From Bacteroides stercorirosoris (GTDB lineage: Bacteria; Bacteroidota; Bacteroidia; Bacteroidales; Bacteroidaceae), in the NCBI RefSeq assembly GCF_900142015.1, contig NZ_FQZN01000019.1:59309-123308 (forward strand): 64,000 bases of DNA, given 5' to 3'. The notes beneath the pieces were generated by a model. It was not told the DNA's origin, ran no database searches, and saw only the letters and a list, made by a program, of their open reading frames with translations. This document shows, piece by piece, positions 17,437 through 25,982 of the stretch. Numbering within the stretch: the stretch's first letter is position 1; each line of letters opens with the position of its first letter. A program made the position numbers and the translations under genes.

Positions 17437-19209
17437 ATGAAAAAGTTATATGTAACAATGAAAGTATTTGGATTTCTGATAGTAGGAGGTATGGCAACTT
17501 CTTGCAATGATTCATTTATGGACAGATATCCTATAGCAGAAGTGTCGCCAGAAAATTCTTTTAAGACAGCTCGGGATTTAGAGCTTTATACTAATGGCTT
17601 CTATGAAAATTTGCCAGCGATTAAAACTATTATTGAAAAGGATTTGACTACTGATAATGTTTTATATACGAATATTCCAGTAGAGCAACGCAGTGATGAT
17701 AGAACCATCCCGTCAGATGTCGGTAGTGGAGGTTGGAGTTGGGGAGACTTAAGAACGGTTAATCTGTTTTTTGATCATTATAAACAATGTACTGATTTGG
17801 TAGCTCGTGATAAATATGAGGGGATTGCCCGTTTCTTCAGAGCTTGGTTTTATTTTGATAAAGTAAAGCGTTTTGGTGACGTTCCCTGGTATGAAACGGT
17901 TATTCAAACAGGTGATAAAGACCTGCTTTATAAACCTCGTGATAACCGCGAATTTGTAATGGATAAGATTATAGAGGATTTAGAGCTGGCTATAGATAAG
18001 TTGGATAATAAACGTGCCTCTGATCAAGTGAACTGTTGGACAGCACTATCCTTACTCTCACGTGTTTGTCTTTATGAAGGGACTTACCGTAAATATCATA
18101 CAGAGTTGAATTTACAAGGATCTGATGTATTACTGGAAAAAGCATATAAAGCAGCGGAAAGAGTAATGAATGAATCAGGTTATAAATTGTATTCTACAGG
18201 TAATGTAGATACAGACTATCGTGATTTGTTTGCTTCCAGTGATTTAAGAGAGGAAGAAGTTATTTTAGGCCGTCGCTATTCATTGATACTCAATAAAATG
18301 CATAATATAAATTATTACTTCACTTCTCGCACACAAAAAGATATCGGCTTGACAAAAGACTTTGTAGACTCCTATCTATTGCAATCAAATGGAAAACCGT
18401 TTACATCAAAATCTAATTATGCAACCATGGGATTTTACGAAGAAATGCAGAATCGTGACAAGCGTTTAGCTCAAACTATTCGTTCTGTGGGATATAAACG
18501 TATTGGTGACAATGCAATACAATTACCGGATTTCGCAGCTACAATGACAGGTTATCAGGTCAGCAAATTTGTATCGGATGTATCGCAAGACGGAGATGGA
18601 GCTTCTTATCAAGACATTGCTATAATCCGCTATGCTGAAGTGTTGTTGAATTATGCTGAGGCTAAGGCAGAGTTAGGTCTGTTAACTCAGGATGATATTG
18701 ATAAGTCTATAAAACTGATTCGAAATCGTGTGGGAATGCCTAATTTGAATATGGGTGATGCTAATCAATCTCCTGATGCTATTATGGCTGCCATGTACCC
18801 TACTGTAACAGGTACCAATAAAGGTGTTTTACTTGAAATACGTCGCGAACGTCGTATTGAGTTAGCATTGGAAGGATTTCGTTGGGATGATTTAGTACGT
18901 TGGAGAGCAGGTAAATTGTTGGAACCTCATTTTACAGGTATGTATTTCCCTTCATTGGGTGAATTTGATTTGGATAATGATGGTAAAATAGATTTGCTAT
19001 TGTATAAAGAAGGTAATGAACCGCAAAGTAACGCTTCACAAAAAGTCAAAATAGGTGGTGTAATTCAACTGACAGGAGGAGATAAAGGGTATTTGATTGG
19101 ATTTAAGGATAATAAAAAGAAATTTGATGAGGAACGCGATTACCTTTATCCGATTCCGATGGGTGATATATTATTAAATGACAATCTAGTTCAAAATCCA
19201 CATTGGTGA
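17437..19209 (+). CDS. SusD/RagB surface binding lipoprotein (second pair)
   Basis: 590 residues. Lipobox MATSC with Cys23, then NDSFMDRYP, the usual SusD start. The helical core has ARFFRAWFYFDKVKRFGDVP and the conserved C-terminal IRRERRIELALEGFRWDDLV. An insertion near residues 500-545 contains LDNDGKIDLLLY, which resembles a Ca2+-binding Asp-rich turn. It would cap the preceding SusC. Two PKD-domain lipoprotein genes follow directly, in the place of SusE/SusF-like surface binders. Confidence 0.94.
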   Translation: MKKLYVTMKVFGFLIVGGMATSCNDSFMDRYPIAEVSPENSFKTARDLELYTNGFYENLPAIKTIIEKDLTTDNVLYTNIPVEQRSDDRTIPSDVGSGGWSWGDLRTVNLFFDHYKQCTDLVARDKYEGIARFFRAWFYFDKVKRFGDVPWYETVIQTGDKDLLYKPRDNREFVMDKIIEDLELAIDKLDNKRASDQVNCWTALSLLSRVCLYEGTYRKYHTELNLQGSDVLLEKAYKAAERVMNESGYKLYSTGNVDTDYRDLFASSDLREEEVILGRRYSLILNKMHNINYYFTSRTQKDIGLTKDFVDSYLLQSNGKPFTSKSNYATMGFYEEMQNRDKRLAQTIRSVGYKRIGDNAIQLPDFAATMTGYQVSKFVSDVSQDGDGASYQDIAIIRYAEVLLNYAEAKAELGLLTQDDIDKSIKLIRNRVGMPNLNMGDANQSPDAIMAAMYPTVTGTNKGVLLEIRRERRIELALEGFRWDDLVRWRAGKLLEPHFTGMYFPSLGEFDLDNDGKIDLLLYKEGNEPQSNASQKVKIGGVIQLTGGDKGYLIGFKDNKKKFDEERDYLYPIPMGDILLNDNLVQNPHW

Positions 19210-19229
19210 AAATAAACTAATAAAGAATC

Positions 19230-20348
19230 ATGTATATAAAGAAAAGTTGTTGTTTGTTTGTCTTGCTTCTCCTTTTATTACAATCTTGTTCGAAAAGTGA
19301 TAATTTGGAAAGTGAAAAAATACATATTGGTGTGTCAGCCAATGAAGTGAATTATGGCGAAATGGTCACTTTCACTATAGAAAATGTAAATGCAACCGAC
19401 ATTGCTTCCATACGTTGGGATTTTGGTGATGGTAAAAGTTCTACTGAACAAGCGCCAAAACATGCCTATACTTTGCCGGATGACTATACTGTAATGGCTT
19501 ATGTATCCTTTGTTTCTGGTGAGAAGAAAACACATAAGACAATTATAAAAGTGACCGCAAAAGAAGTGGAAGCAGGCGTTCGTTCATCTATTCCTGCTTC
19601 ACTGAAAGAAGGACGTTATCAGGTGTGTGCCCATCGGGGATATTGGAAAGAAGCACCGGAAAATTCTATCCAGGCTATTGAAAAAGCAATATTGAATAAG
19701 ATAGACTATATAGAGATAGATGTGCGAATGACAAAAGATGGGAAATTAGTACTGATGCACAATTCTACTATTGATAAAGTAACAAATGGTACAGGAAAAG
19801 TATCCGCATTAACATATGATGAGATTGCCTCTTTTTATATGTATCATGGAACGGAGTTAACGAGTGAACGAGTGCCTTTACTGTCAGAAGCTTTGATGTG
19901 TGCTCGGGGAAAAATATATGTGGACATTGATATGAAGATTTCTGATTATCGTGCTGTATATGAGGTTGTAAAAAAATGTGGTATGTTGTCGCAATCAATG
20001 TTTACTGTGTACGAAGTCCCCAATGCTGCAAAGCTTGTGAATATTGATAAAGAAGTGAATGTATTCCCTGTCATTTATAGTATGGAAGAGCTTGAACAGT
20101 ATATGTCGTTAGTGAAAAATCTTTCTGTTGTACAATTCAATCCACGTACGTGGAAAGATGAGATTCTAAATAAAGCTTATAATAATGGTATTGCCGGTTT
20201 TATGAATGTTTATATAAATTCTGATGAGACACCTGCTAAGGATAACTATCGCAAGGTAGACGAGTTTGTAAAATTGGGGGGTACTGTAGTGCAGACAGAT
20301 TTTCCTGTCGAATTAAAAACATATCTCGATAAATTAAATAAAAACTGA
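19230..20348 (+). CDS. PKD-GDPD lipoprotein
   Basis: 372 residues. The lipobox is LLLQSC with Cys20, then SKSDN. A PKD domain (about 30-110, IRWDFGDGKSS) gives an extended surface module. The GDPD domain (about 128-370) keeps the catalytic set: His135-Arg136 (CAHRGYWKEAPENS), Glu162-Ile-Asp164 (YIEIDVRMTKDG) and His177 (LMHNST). A conserved TDFP near the C-terminus fits family members' last barrel strand. It sits right after the second SusCD pair, so it is a likely surface enzyme acting on the ligand that SusD binds, releasing glycerol-3-phosphate or an alcohol from a diester. Confidence 0.88.
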   Translation: MYIKKSCCLFVLLLLLLQSCSKSDNLESEKIHIGVSANEVNYGEMVTFTIENVNATDIASIRWDFGDGKSSTEQAPKHAYTLPDDYTVMAYVSFVSGEKKTHKTIIKVTAKEVEAGVRSSIPASLKEGRYQVCAHRGYWKEAPENSIQAIEKAILNKIDYIEIDVRMTKDGKLVLMHNSTIDKVTNGTGKVSALTYDEIASFYMYHGTELTSERVPLLSEALMCARGKIYVDIDMKISDYRAVYEVVKKCGMLSQSMFTVYEVPNAAKLVNIDKEVNVFPVIYSMEELEQYMSLVKNLSVVQFNPRTWKDEILNKAYNNGIAGFMNVYINSDETPAKDNYRKVDEFVKLGGTVVQTDFPVELKTYLDKLNKN

Positions 20349-20352
20349 TAGT

Positions 20353-21813
20353 ATGAAAAATAAATTGATAGGAATGGCAATACTGTTAATTTTGACAGTA
20401 GCTTGTCAGGACAATGATGATGTGAATATCAAACCAGTGGCTGCATTCAAAGTAGGAACTACTACTATAGAAGTCGGACAAAGTATTTATTTTACAGACT
20501 TGTCGTTCGATGAAGACGGATCAATTGTCAAGTGGCAATGGGATTTTGGCAATGGAGCTTCTTCGGAAGAGGAAAATCCTTCTGTAGTTTATAATGAGGC
20601 TGGTGAATACAAAGTAGTGTTGACTGTATGGGATAATAATAGCATACAGAATGAAAATGCATTTGATAAGACAATAATAGTTAAGGAAAAATCCCTTTCT
20701 AATGAAAAACCTGAGATTATATGGGAATTTCAGACACCATGTGGTTTCCAGGACGTATCTCCTGCAATAGATGATAATGGCAATGTCATCGTTGGTTGTG
20801 ACGCCAATGCTGGTCGTGGCGGAAAAAGTATTTGGGTTATAAAGGATGGGGAGGAAGTTTGGTATAACCAATATAACGAAGTAGTACGCTCGTCGCCTGC
20901 AGTAGCAGATGATGGTACTATTTATATTGGCGGTTATAGAAAAAAGGATGATACACATAATTTGTGTGCGTTCTCTTCTAAGTCTTCAACTCCAATAAGC
21001 ACATTTGATCTAAAAGCCCATGCTAAATATAGTAGTCCGGCTATTGATCAGGACGGTACGGTTTATTTTTCAACCAACAAAAAACTATATGCTATCCATG
21101 CAGCACCAGCAATGGCTGAGAAGTGGAGTGCTGATTGCGGAGGAGACACCCAGTCAACACCAGTGATTGGATCAGATGCAGTCTATGTATGTTCTAACAG
21201 TGGTAAGTTATATGCTTTTGATAAGAATACCGGAAAACAAAAATGGGCAACAGATTATGGAAAGAGTTGCTCATCGGTTCCTGCAATAGGAGATGATGGC
21301 ACAATCTATATATGTGGTGAAACCAACGACGGTGGAGTTATTATGGCTGTGAATAAAGACGGAAGTGTAAAATGGCAAACAAATTCAGTATCTGCATTTT
21401 CTAATTCAGGGATTTCTCTAAGTACTGAAGGTCATCTGTATGTAGGTAACTCCGATGGTGAAATGCTTTGTTGTGCTCAGGAAGACGGTGCTATAATTTG
21501 GAAATTCATGGCACAAGCTAAAATTCGCTCGGTACCGGCAGTAGATAATAATGGGAATATCTATTTTGGTGATGGAAAAGGTGTTTTTTATGTACTTAAT
21601 TCGAATGGAAAACCGACTTATAAAGAGATTAAATTGGGTACTAATATTTGGTCTTCCCCTGTAATAGATAAGAATGGTATCATCTATGTTTGTGCTGATA
21701 TGACAAAATCCTCAGAACCAGGTAAGGTGTTTGCTCTTAGAACCAATGCTACAGGAGCACAAAAAACTTGGTCGATGAGAAGTGGAAATTACAAGCGAAA
21801 TGCTCACCAGTAA
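20353..21813 (+). CDS. PKD plus PQQ-like beta-propeller lipoprotein
   Basis: 486 residues. Lipoprotein signal with the lipobox near LTVAC (Cys18), then QDNDD. A PKD domain follows (about 28-115, VKWQWDFGNGASSEEENP). The rest (about 125-486) is a beta-propeller made of PQQ/WD-like repeats with the recurring pattern DDGTIYIGG, DQDGTVYFST, NSGKLYAFDKNTGKQKW and DGTIYICGE. It starts 4 nt after the GDPD stop. No catalytic residues are evident; by position it would be the surface ligand-binding protein of the locus, a counterpart of SusE/F. A scaffold role is also possible. Confidence 0.8.
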   Translation: MKNKLIGMAILLILTVACQDNDDVNIKPVAAFKVGTTTIEVGQSIYFTDLSFDEDGSIVKWQWDFGNGASSEEENPSVVYNEAGEYKVVLTVWDNNSIQNENAFDKTIIVKEKSLSNEKPEIIWEFQTPCGFQDVSPAIDDNGNVIVGCDANAGRGGKSIWVIKDGEEVWYNQYNEVVRSSPAVADDGTIYIGGYRKKDDTHNLCAFSSKSSTPISTFDLKAHAKYSSPAIDQDGTVYFSTNKKLYAIHAAPAMAEKWSADCGGDTQSTPVIGSDAVYVCSNSGKLYAFDKNTGKQKWATDYGKSCSSVPAIGDDGTIYICGETNDGGVIMAVNKDGSVKWQTNSVSAFSNSGISLSTEGHLYVGNSDGEMLCCAQEDGAIIWKFMAQAKIRSVPAVDNNGNIYFGDGKGVFYVLNSNGKPTYKEIKLGTNIWSSPVIDKNGIIYVCADMTKSSEPGKVFALRTNATGAQKTWSMRSGNYKRNAHQ

Positions 21814-21849
21814 AGAAAATACTATTTTTTACTGACAAAGTACTTAATC

Positions 21850-21906
21850 AAACCACCCGTTGCATCTGATGCTCCAAAGTGTGACATTGGATAAAACGGG
21901 AGGTTT
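21850..21906 (+). other. Compact three-way-junction RNA/DNA structure
   Basis: Three stems nest without gaps: P1 21850-21861 with 21895-21906 (AAACCACCCGTT / AACGGGAGGTTT, one mismatch), P2 21862-21872 (GCAT-ctg-ATGC), P3 21873-21891 (TCCAA / TTGGA, 9-nt loop), then three unpaired bases. It lies 36 bases after the propeller gene and before the promoter of the next operon. It could be a processing/terminator structure, a structured RNA or a mobile-element remnant. Confidence 0.45.
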
Positions 21907-21987
21907 GTTAATTTACATGATAAAGGAAACGTGGATGATACAAAACGACAAGAATGAGTATAGCTTTATCAGTATTAACTGAAATAA

Positions 21988-22019
21988 TTTGTAGCGTTCA
22001 TTCTCTTTGGTTTATATCA
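21988..22019 (+). promoter_or_regulatory. Candidate promoter of the downstream GDPD-GlpT operon
   Basis: TTTG at 21988-21991, a 20-bp spacer and TCTCTTTG at 22012-22019 (one mismatch to TAnnTTTG). It would start transcription about 45 bases before the ATG at 22070. Confidence 0.45.
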
Positions 22020-22069
22020 GTGCACGTGCTACCGTTGATTAACCAAGTAATAATCTTAAATTACAACTT

Positions 22070-23656
22070 ATGAAATATTATGTATTGATGATTTGCTTAT
22101 TTGTTTCAGTGAATCTCTATGCTGTATTAAGAGAATTTCCGGTTAAATTATCTTTGAGTACAATGTTTGCTCCTGATATTTCATATGCTACGGGTATCAA
22201 GGGGAGTGTGAATAATGGTGGTAAGATTGATGTTAAACTTGTAGATAAACAGACTGGTACACTACTTTTTCAGTGTACATTAAATCGAAGTACATCTGAG
22301 TTTGCAGGAGATGGACAAACATATAGTAAAGAAAGTTTGGGAAGTGGAGCTACCTATTATCCTGATTCATGGAGTAGCCTTGATTTGAAAACGGCTTTGT
22401 TTGCTATTGATCGTAAACATTATGATCAACAAGCAATAAGACCATATAACTTTTTCTCTTCAGAATTGGAATTGATATTAAAAATAGAAGAGATTAATGC
22501 ACAAATGCAGGCTTTTAAGTTTCCTGGAATTGGCATTATTGATCAGCTTGGTGGTAACTCTTTGTTTCATCCTAAACATTTTTGCCATAATTTGGCAAAC
22601 GCATCCTCTTTTGTTACAAAGGTGTGGATGGAGATAAAGACTCCGGATATAAATAAAGGTTCTGATTTAATAGTTGCAGCACATCGTGGAGTATGGGGAG
22701 ATAATTTGGGAACTGGAGCTCCTGAAAATTCTATAGCTGCTATAAAAAGAACTAAGGATTATACAGATATTTTGGAATCTGATATAATGATAACAAAAGA
22801 TAAACAGTTAATCGTATCTCACGATTATTGTTTGATGAGATTGACCGATTATCCCGGTTCACTAAGAGACTATCTATTTAATATGAACCAGTCACAACTT
22901 GAAAATCTTCATTTAAGGAGAAGAAATATGTCTGTTAGTGATTTTAAGCTTTTAACTTTTGGGGATTTAATTGATGCACTTATCGAAAATCAATTGGTAT
23001 TAACTATAGATATAAAGGAAATTATTGCGAGAAGAAAGAATGGGGTCTGCATCGACAATTGTGAATATGACCCAGCCACACATGGAGAAGAAGCTAAGAA
23101 AAAAGTGAAGGACAGTTGGATGGAAATTATGAAGAAATGTATTGAAATAGCTGCTTCTAAAAATGCGCTACAATATATAGCTTTCAAAGTCCCCCATGAA
23201 TATACCGAACTTTTGAATTATGAGTCGGACGACATTTTGTCAAAAGTATTATTTATGCCCGTAATTCAACCTCAAAGGAAAGACTTTCTTGATTTTGTTG
23301 ATTCATGGGCAGTAAATGGAGGTTCTAGAGTACTTGCTTATGAGACTAATTTTAAGACAACTAAGGATAAATCTCTTTCTTCTTTCACGCGGCAGGGGGT
23401 GAAATATGAAAATTTACTTCATTATGTTTACTCAAGAACCGGGTTACGTCCAGGAAGCTATCCAGAAGAACCTATGGGACCAAAGGGGATTGTAAATCGT
23501 TGGGCTGACTGGATGATTAAAGATCTGAGTAAAGATTGGAGAGGTGATTATTACTTTTTCATGGGTGTACCTTATGGTAAAATAATGGTATTGACGACCG
23601 ATAGGCCTGACCTGTGGAATAAAATAGATCTATTGTATAAAACAATAACTCCATAA
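22070..23656 (+). CDS. Exported GDPD-family protein with N-terminal beta-domain (copy 1)
   Basis: 528 residues with a signal peptide (about 1-18, VSVNLYA). Residues about 20-190 form an unrecognised, probably all-beta domain (FPVKLSLSTMFAPDISYATG, LGSGATYYPDSWSSLDLKTA). Residues about 195-525 are GDPD-like with the catalytic set intact: His205-Arg206 (AAHRGVWGDN), Glu236-x-Asp238 (ILESDIMITKD) and His251 (VSHDY). A long insertion carries a Cys pair (NGVCIDNCEYD). The next gene is a paralogue with the same two-domain layout. It probably hydrolyses a bulky glycerophosphodiester in the periplasm or outside; the beta-domain may bind the substrate. Confidence 0.8.
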   Translation: MKYYVLMICLFVSVNLYAVLREFPVKLSLSTMFAPDISYATGIKGSVNNGGKIDVKLVDKQTGTLLFQCTLNRSTSEFAGDGQTYSKESLGSGATYYPDSWSSLDLKTALFAIDRKHYDQQAIRPYNFFSSELELILKIEEINAQMQAFKFPGIGIIDQLGGNSLFHPKHFCHNLANASSFVTKVWMEIKTPDINKGSDLIVAAHRGVWGDNLGTGAPENSIAAIKRTKDYTDILESDIMITKDKQLIVSHDYCLMRLTDYPGSLRDYLFNMNQSQLENLHLRRRNMSVSDFKLLTFGDLIDALIENQLVLTIDIKEIIARRKNGVCIDNCEYDPATHGEEAKKKVKDSWMEIMKKCIEIAASKNALQYIAFKVPHEYTELLNYESDDILSKVLFMPVIQPQRKDFLDFVDSWAVNGGSRVLAYETNFKTTKDKSLSSFTRQGVKYENLLHYVYSRTGLRPGSYPEEPMGPKGIVNRWADWMIKDLSKDWRGDYYFFMGVPYGKIMVLTTDRPDLWNKIDLLYKTITP

Positions 23657-23667
23657 ACGAACTATAT

Positions 23668-25266
23668 ATGCTGAAAGAATTATTGAAACTATTTGTTTTT
23701 GCATTTTTCCTGATTCCAATTGGGAAAATCTCTGCTGCTGTCAGAACCTTCGAAGTTCCTGTTTCATTATTGGAATTATTTGCTCCACAGGCTGACTGGC
23801 AAGCCGGTATTATTGGAAATATATCGGGAGGTGGCAATGTTGTTGTCAAGATATACTATAAAGAATCAAAAACTTTGGTATATCAGGCAAGTCTAACTTC
23901 TACGTCAACCACTTACTCTGGAGTTGGGGTTGACTACAAGCGTTCAGATCTTGGAAGCGGAGCTACTTATTATCCGGATGTATGGAATAGTCTGGATATT
24001 AAGACTGCCCTTTTTGCTATCGAAAGAAAAAGGCAGAAAGCTGATGGGAAACTTCATCGTTATTTATCGGATGGCATGACGTTATCCATCGAAATGACAG
24101 AAAATAGAGGAAACATACAAACTGTAAAAATTCCCGGTGTAGGCATTGTAGACCATGATGGGGGAAATGCTTTGTTTTATCCAGATCATTATTGCTACGA
24201 TCTGAAACATAATATTGACCCTGTAACGAGGATATGGAAACGAGTAAAAATGCCGCGACTTGATCTGGGAGCCGATGTCTTAGTTGCAGCACACAGAGGA
24301 TTTTGGGGCGACAATTTAGGTGCAGGCTATCCCGAAAATTCTACGGGGGCATTTGAAACTGCACAAAAGTATACTGATGTGTTGGAGACGGATATCATGA
24401 TGACTAAAGATAAACGGATGGTTATTTCGCACGATTATAGTTTATCAAGATTGTCAAACTATCCGGGTCCTTTGACTGATTATTTATTTGACTTGAACTC
24501 CGGTGTTTTGAGTGGATTATTACTGAGAAAACGTAATACAGATGTCAGCGTATATCCCTATTTGTTCTTTGAAAATTTGGTGGATATATTATTGCAAAAA
24601 CATATGGTACTGACTGTAGACATCAAAGACATAAGAGCTCGTGTTGTAAATGGACAATGTGTGGCGAATTGTGACTATGATACAAAACTTCATGGTGATA
24701 CAGCCAGATTGAAGATAAAAGAAAGTTGGATGACCTGTTTACAGACCTGTATTCAGATAGCTGAAGAAAAAAATGCACTACAATATCTTGCTTTCAAAAC
24801 TCCATATACATATGATGAATTAGCAGCTTATGTTTCTGAGCCTACTTTACGTAAACTGCTGTTTATGCCTGTGATTCAGCCGAAGAGAAAAGACTTTTTA
24901 AACTTTACTGATGGCTGGATAGATAAAGGAGGGAAAAAAGTAATTGCCTATGAAACCAATTTTTTGAATGAAAGAGATCCATATTTAAAATCATTCACTC
25001 GGGATGGGGTTACTTATGAGAACCTTCTTCATTATGTTTTCCAAAAAACGGGATTGCGTTCTGGATGTTATCCTGAAGAACCTATTGGGCAGAAAGGTAC
25101 TGTAACCCGTTTTGTTGATTGGAAAATGAAATACACCGTCAATGACCGGCGAGGAGACCATTACTGGCTAATGACTGTTCCTTATGGAAAAATAATGGTG
25201 ATGACTTCCGACAGACCGGATATATGGGATAAAGTTAACCAAATTTATAATATGACAAGCCAATGA
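23668..25266 (+). CDS. Exported GDPD-family protein with N-terminal beta-domain (copy 2)
   Basis: 532 residues, a tandem paralogue of the preceding protein along its whole length. Signal peptide about 1-24 (PIGKISAA), beta-domain (FEVPVSLLELFAPQADWQAG; LGSGATYYPDVWNSLDIKTA), then a GDPD-like domain with AAHRGFWGDN, VLETDIMMTKD and ISHDYSLS. The Cys pair (NGQCVANCDYD) and the tail motif (VPYGKIMVMTSDRPD) are shared with copy 1. It starts 12 nt after copy 1 and its stop overlaps the next start by 4 bp. The duplicates may differ in head-group preference. Confidence 0.8.
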   Translation: MLKELLKLFVFAFFLIPIGKISAAVRTFEVPVSLLELFAPQADWQAGIIGNISGGGNVVVKIYYKESKTLVYQASLTSTSTTYSGVGVDYKRSDLGSGATYYPDVWNSLDIKTALFAIERKRQKADGKLHRYLSDGMTLSIEMTENRGNIQTVKIPGVGIVDHDGGNALFYPDHYCYDLKHNIDPVTRIWKRVKMPRLDLGADVLVAAHRGFWGDNLGAGYPENSTGAFETAQKYTDVLETDIMMTKDKRMVISHDYSLSRLSNYPGPLTDYLFDLNSGVLSGLLLRKRNTDVSVYPYLFFENLVDILLQKHMVLTVDIKDIRARVVNGQCVANCDYDTKLHGDTARLKIKESWMTCLQTCIQIAEEKNALQYLAFKTPYTYDELAAYVSEPTLRKLLFMPVIQPKRKDFLNFTDGWIDKGGKKVIAYETNFLNERDPYLKSFTRDGVTYENLLHYVFQKTGLRSGCYPEEPIGQKGTVTRFVDWKMKYTVNDRRGDHYWLMTVPYGKIMVMTSDRPDIWDKVNQIYNMTSQ

Positions 25267-25970
25267 AAGAACAGCGACACAAGATGAGAATCTGGAGATT
25301 ACTATTTGTTTTTCTCCTATTGTCTTCCGGGGTATATGCTCAGGATAAACATAGTTATGCTACCCCTTTAGGTAAAAGTATATTTTACCGGGAGGTTAGA
25401 GATGCGAATAGAACTGTTTTAAGGATGAGCGAAGTCAGTCCTATAACAGCGGGGACAGATGGATTAGTTCTTGTTTTTAATATGAGACAAGATCTTAGCA
25501 AGGTTACTCGCCTCTTGAAACTGGTATCTTTTAATAGTACTTCTGAAGAGGCAAATTCCCATTTGGAGATTTACTATCATCAAGGGACTATTACTATCAG
25601 GAGGAAAACGGCTCCGAATTCAGCCTATTATTATGATTATAACTTGTATGATCCTATGTTCACCGTCGACGGAGGAGTTGTTCAATGGGAGGTACATTTA
25701 TATTTTACGGCTTATTTTCTATGGATAGAAACTAAAGATACCCGTAAAACGACAAATAATAGATGGCATGCTCCTATATTTTTCGGTCTAAATTTACCGC
25801 AGATGAACTATATGGGTAATTATTTGGGGCGTTCTTCGTCGTCTTATATCATATTGGGTGATCCGGCACCATCTACAACGTTTACTATGCCCGATGAGAT
25901 TGCTATCTATGAATTTAAGTATGCAGAATTGAAAGATGAATTGCAAACGCATTTTTGCGAAGATAATTAA
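25263..25970 (+). CDS. Exported protein of unknown function in the GDPD operon
   Basis: 235 residues with a signal peptide ending SSGVYAQ (about residue 27). The mature part is rich in beta-strand patterns with many Tyr and Trp (TIRRKTAPNSAYYYDYNLYD; VQWEVHLYFTAYFLWIE; MNYMGNYLGRSSSSYII) and no Cys until the C-terminal CEDN. It could be a lectin-like or concanavalin-like sandwich, but I recognise no family. Start and preceding stop overlap (ATGA), so it is coupled to the tandem GDPD genes and probably works with them. Confidence 0.6.
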   Translation: MKEQRHKMRIWRLLFVFLLLSSGVYAQDKHSYATPLGKSIFYREVRDANRTVLRMSEVSPITAGTDGLVLVFNMRQDLSKVTRLLKLVSFNSTSEEANSHLEIYYHQGTITIRRKTAPNSAYYYDYNLYDPMFTVDGGVVQWEVHLYFTAYFLWIETKDTRKTTNNRWHAPIFFGLNLPQMNYMGNYLGRSSSSYIILGDPAPSTTFTMPDEIAIYEFKYAELKDELQTHFCEDN

Positions 25971-25982
25971 AGGAGGCTGTCT

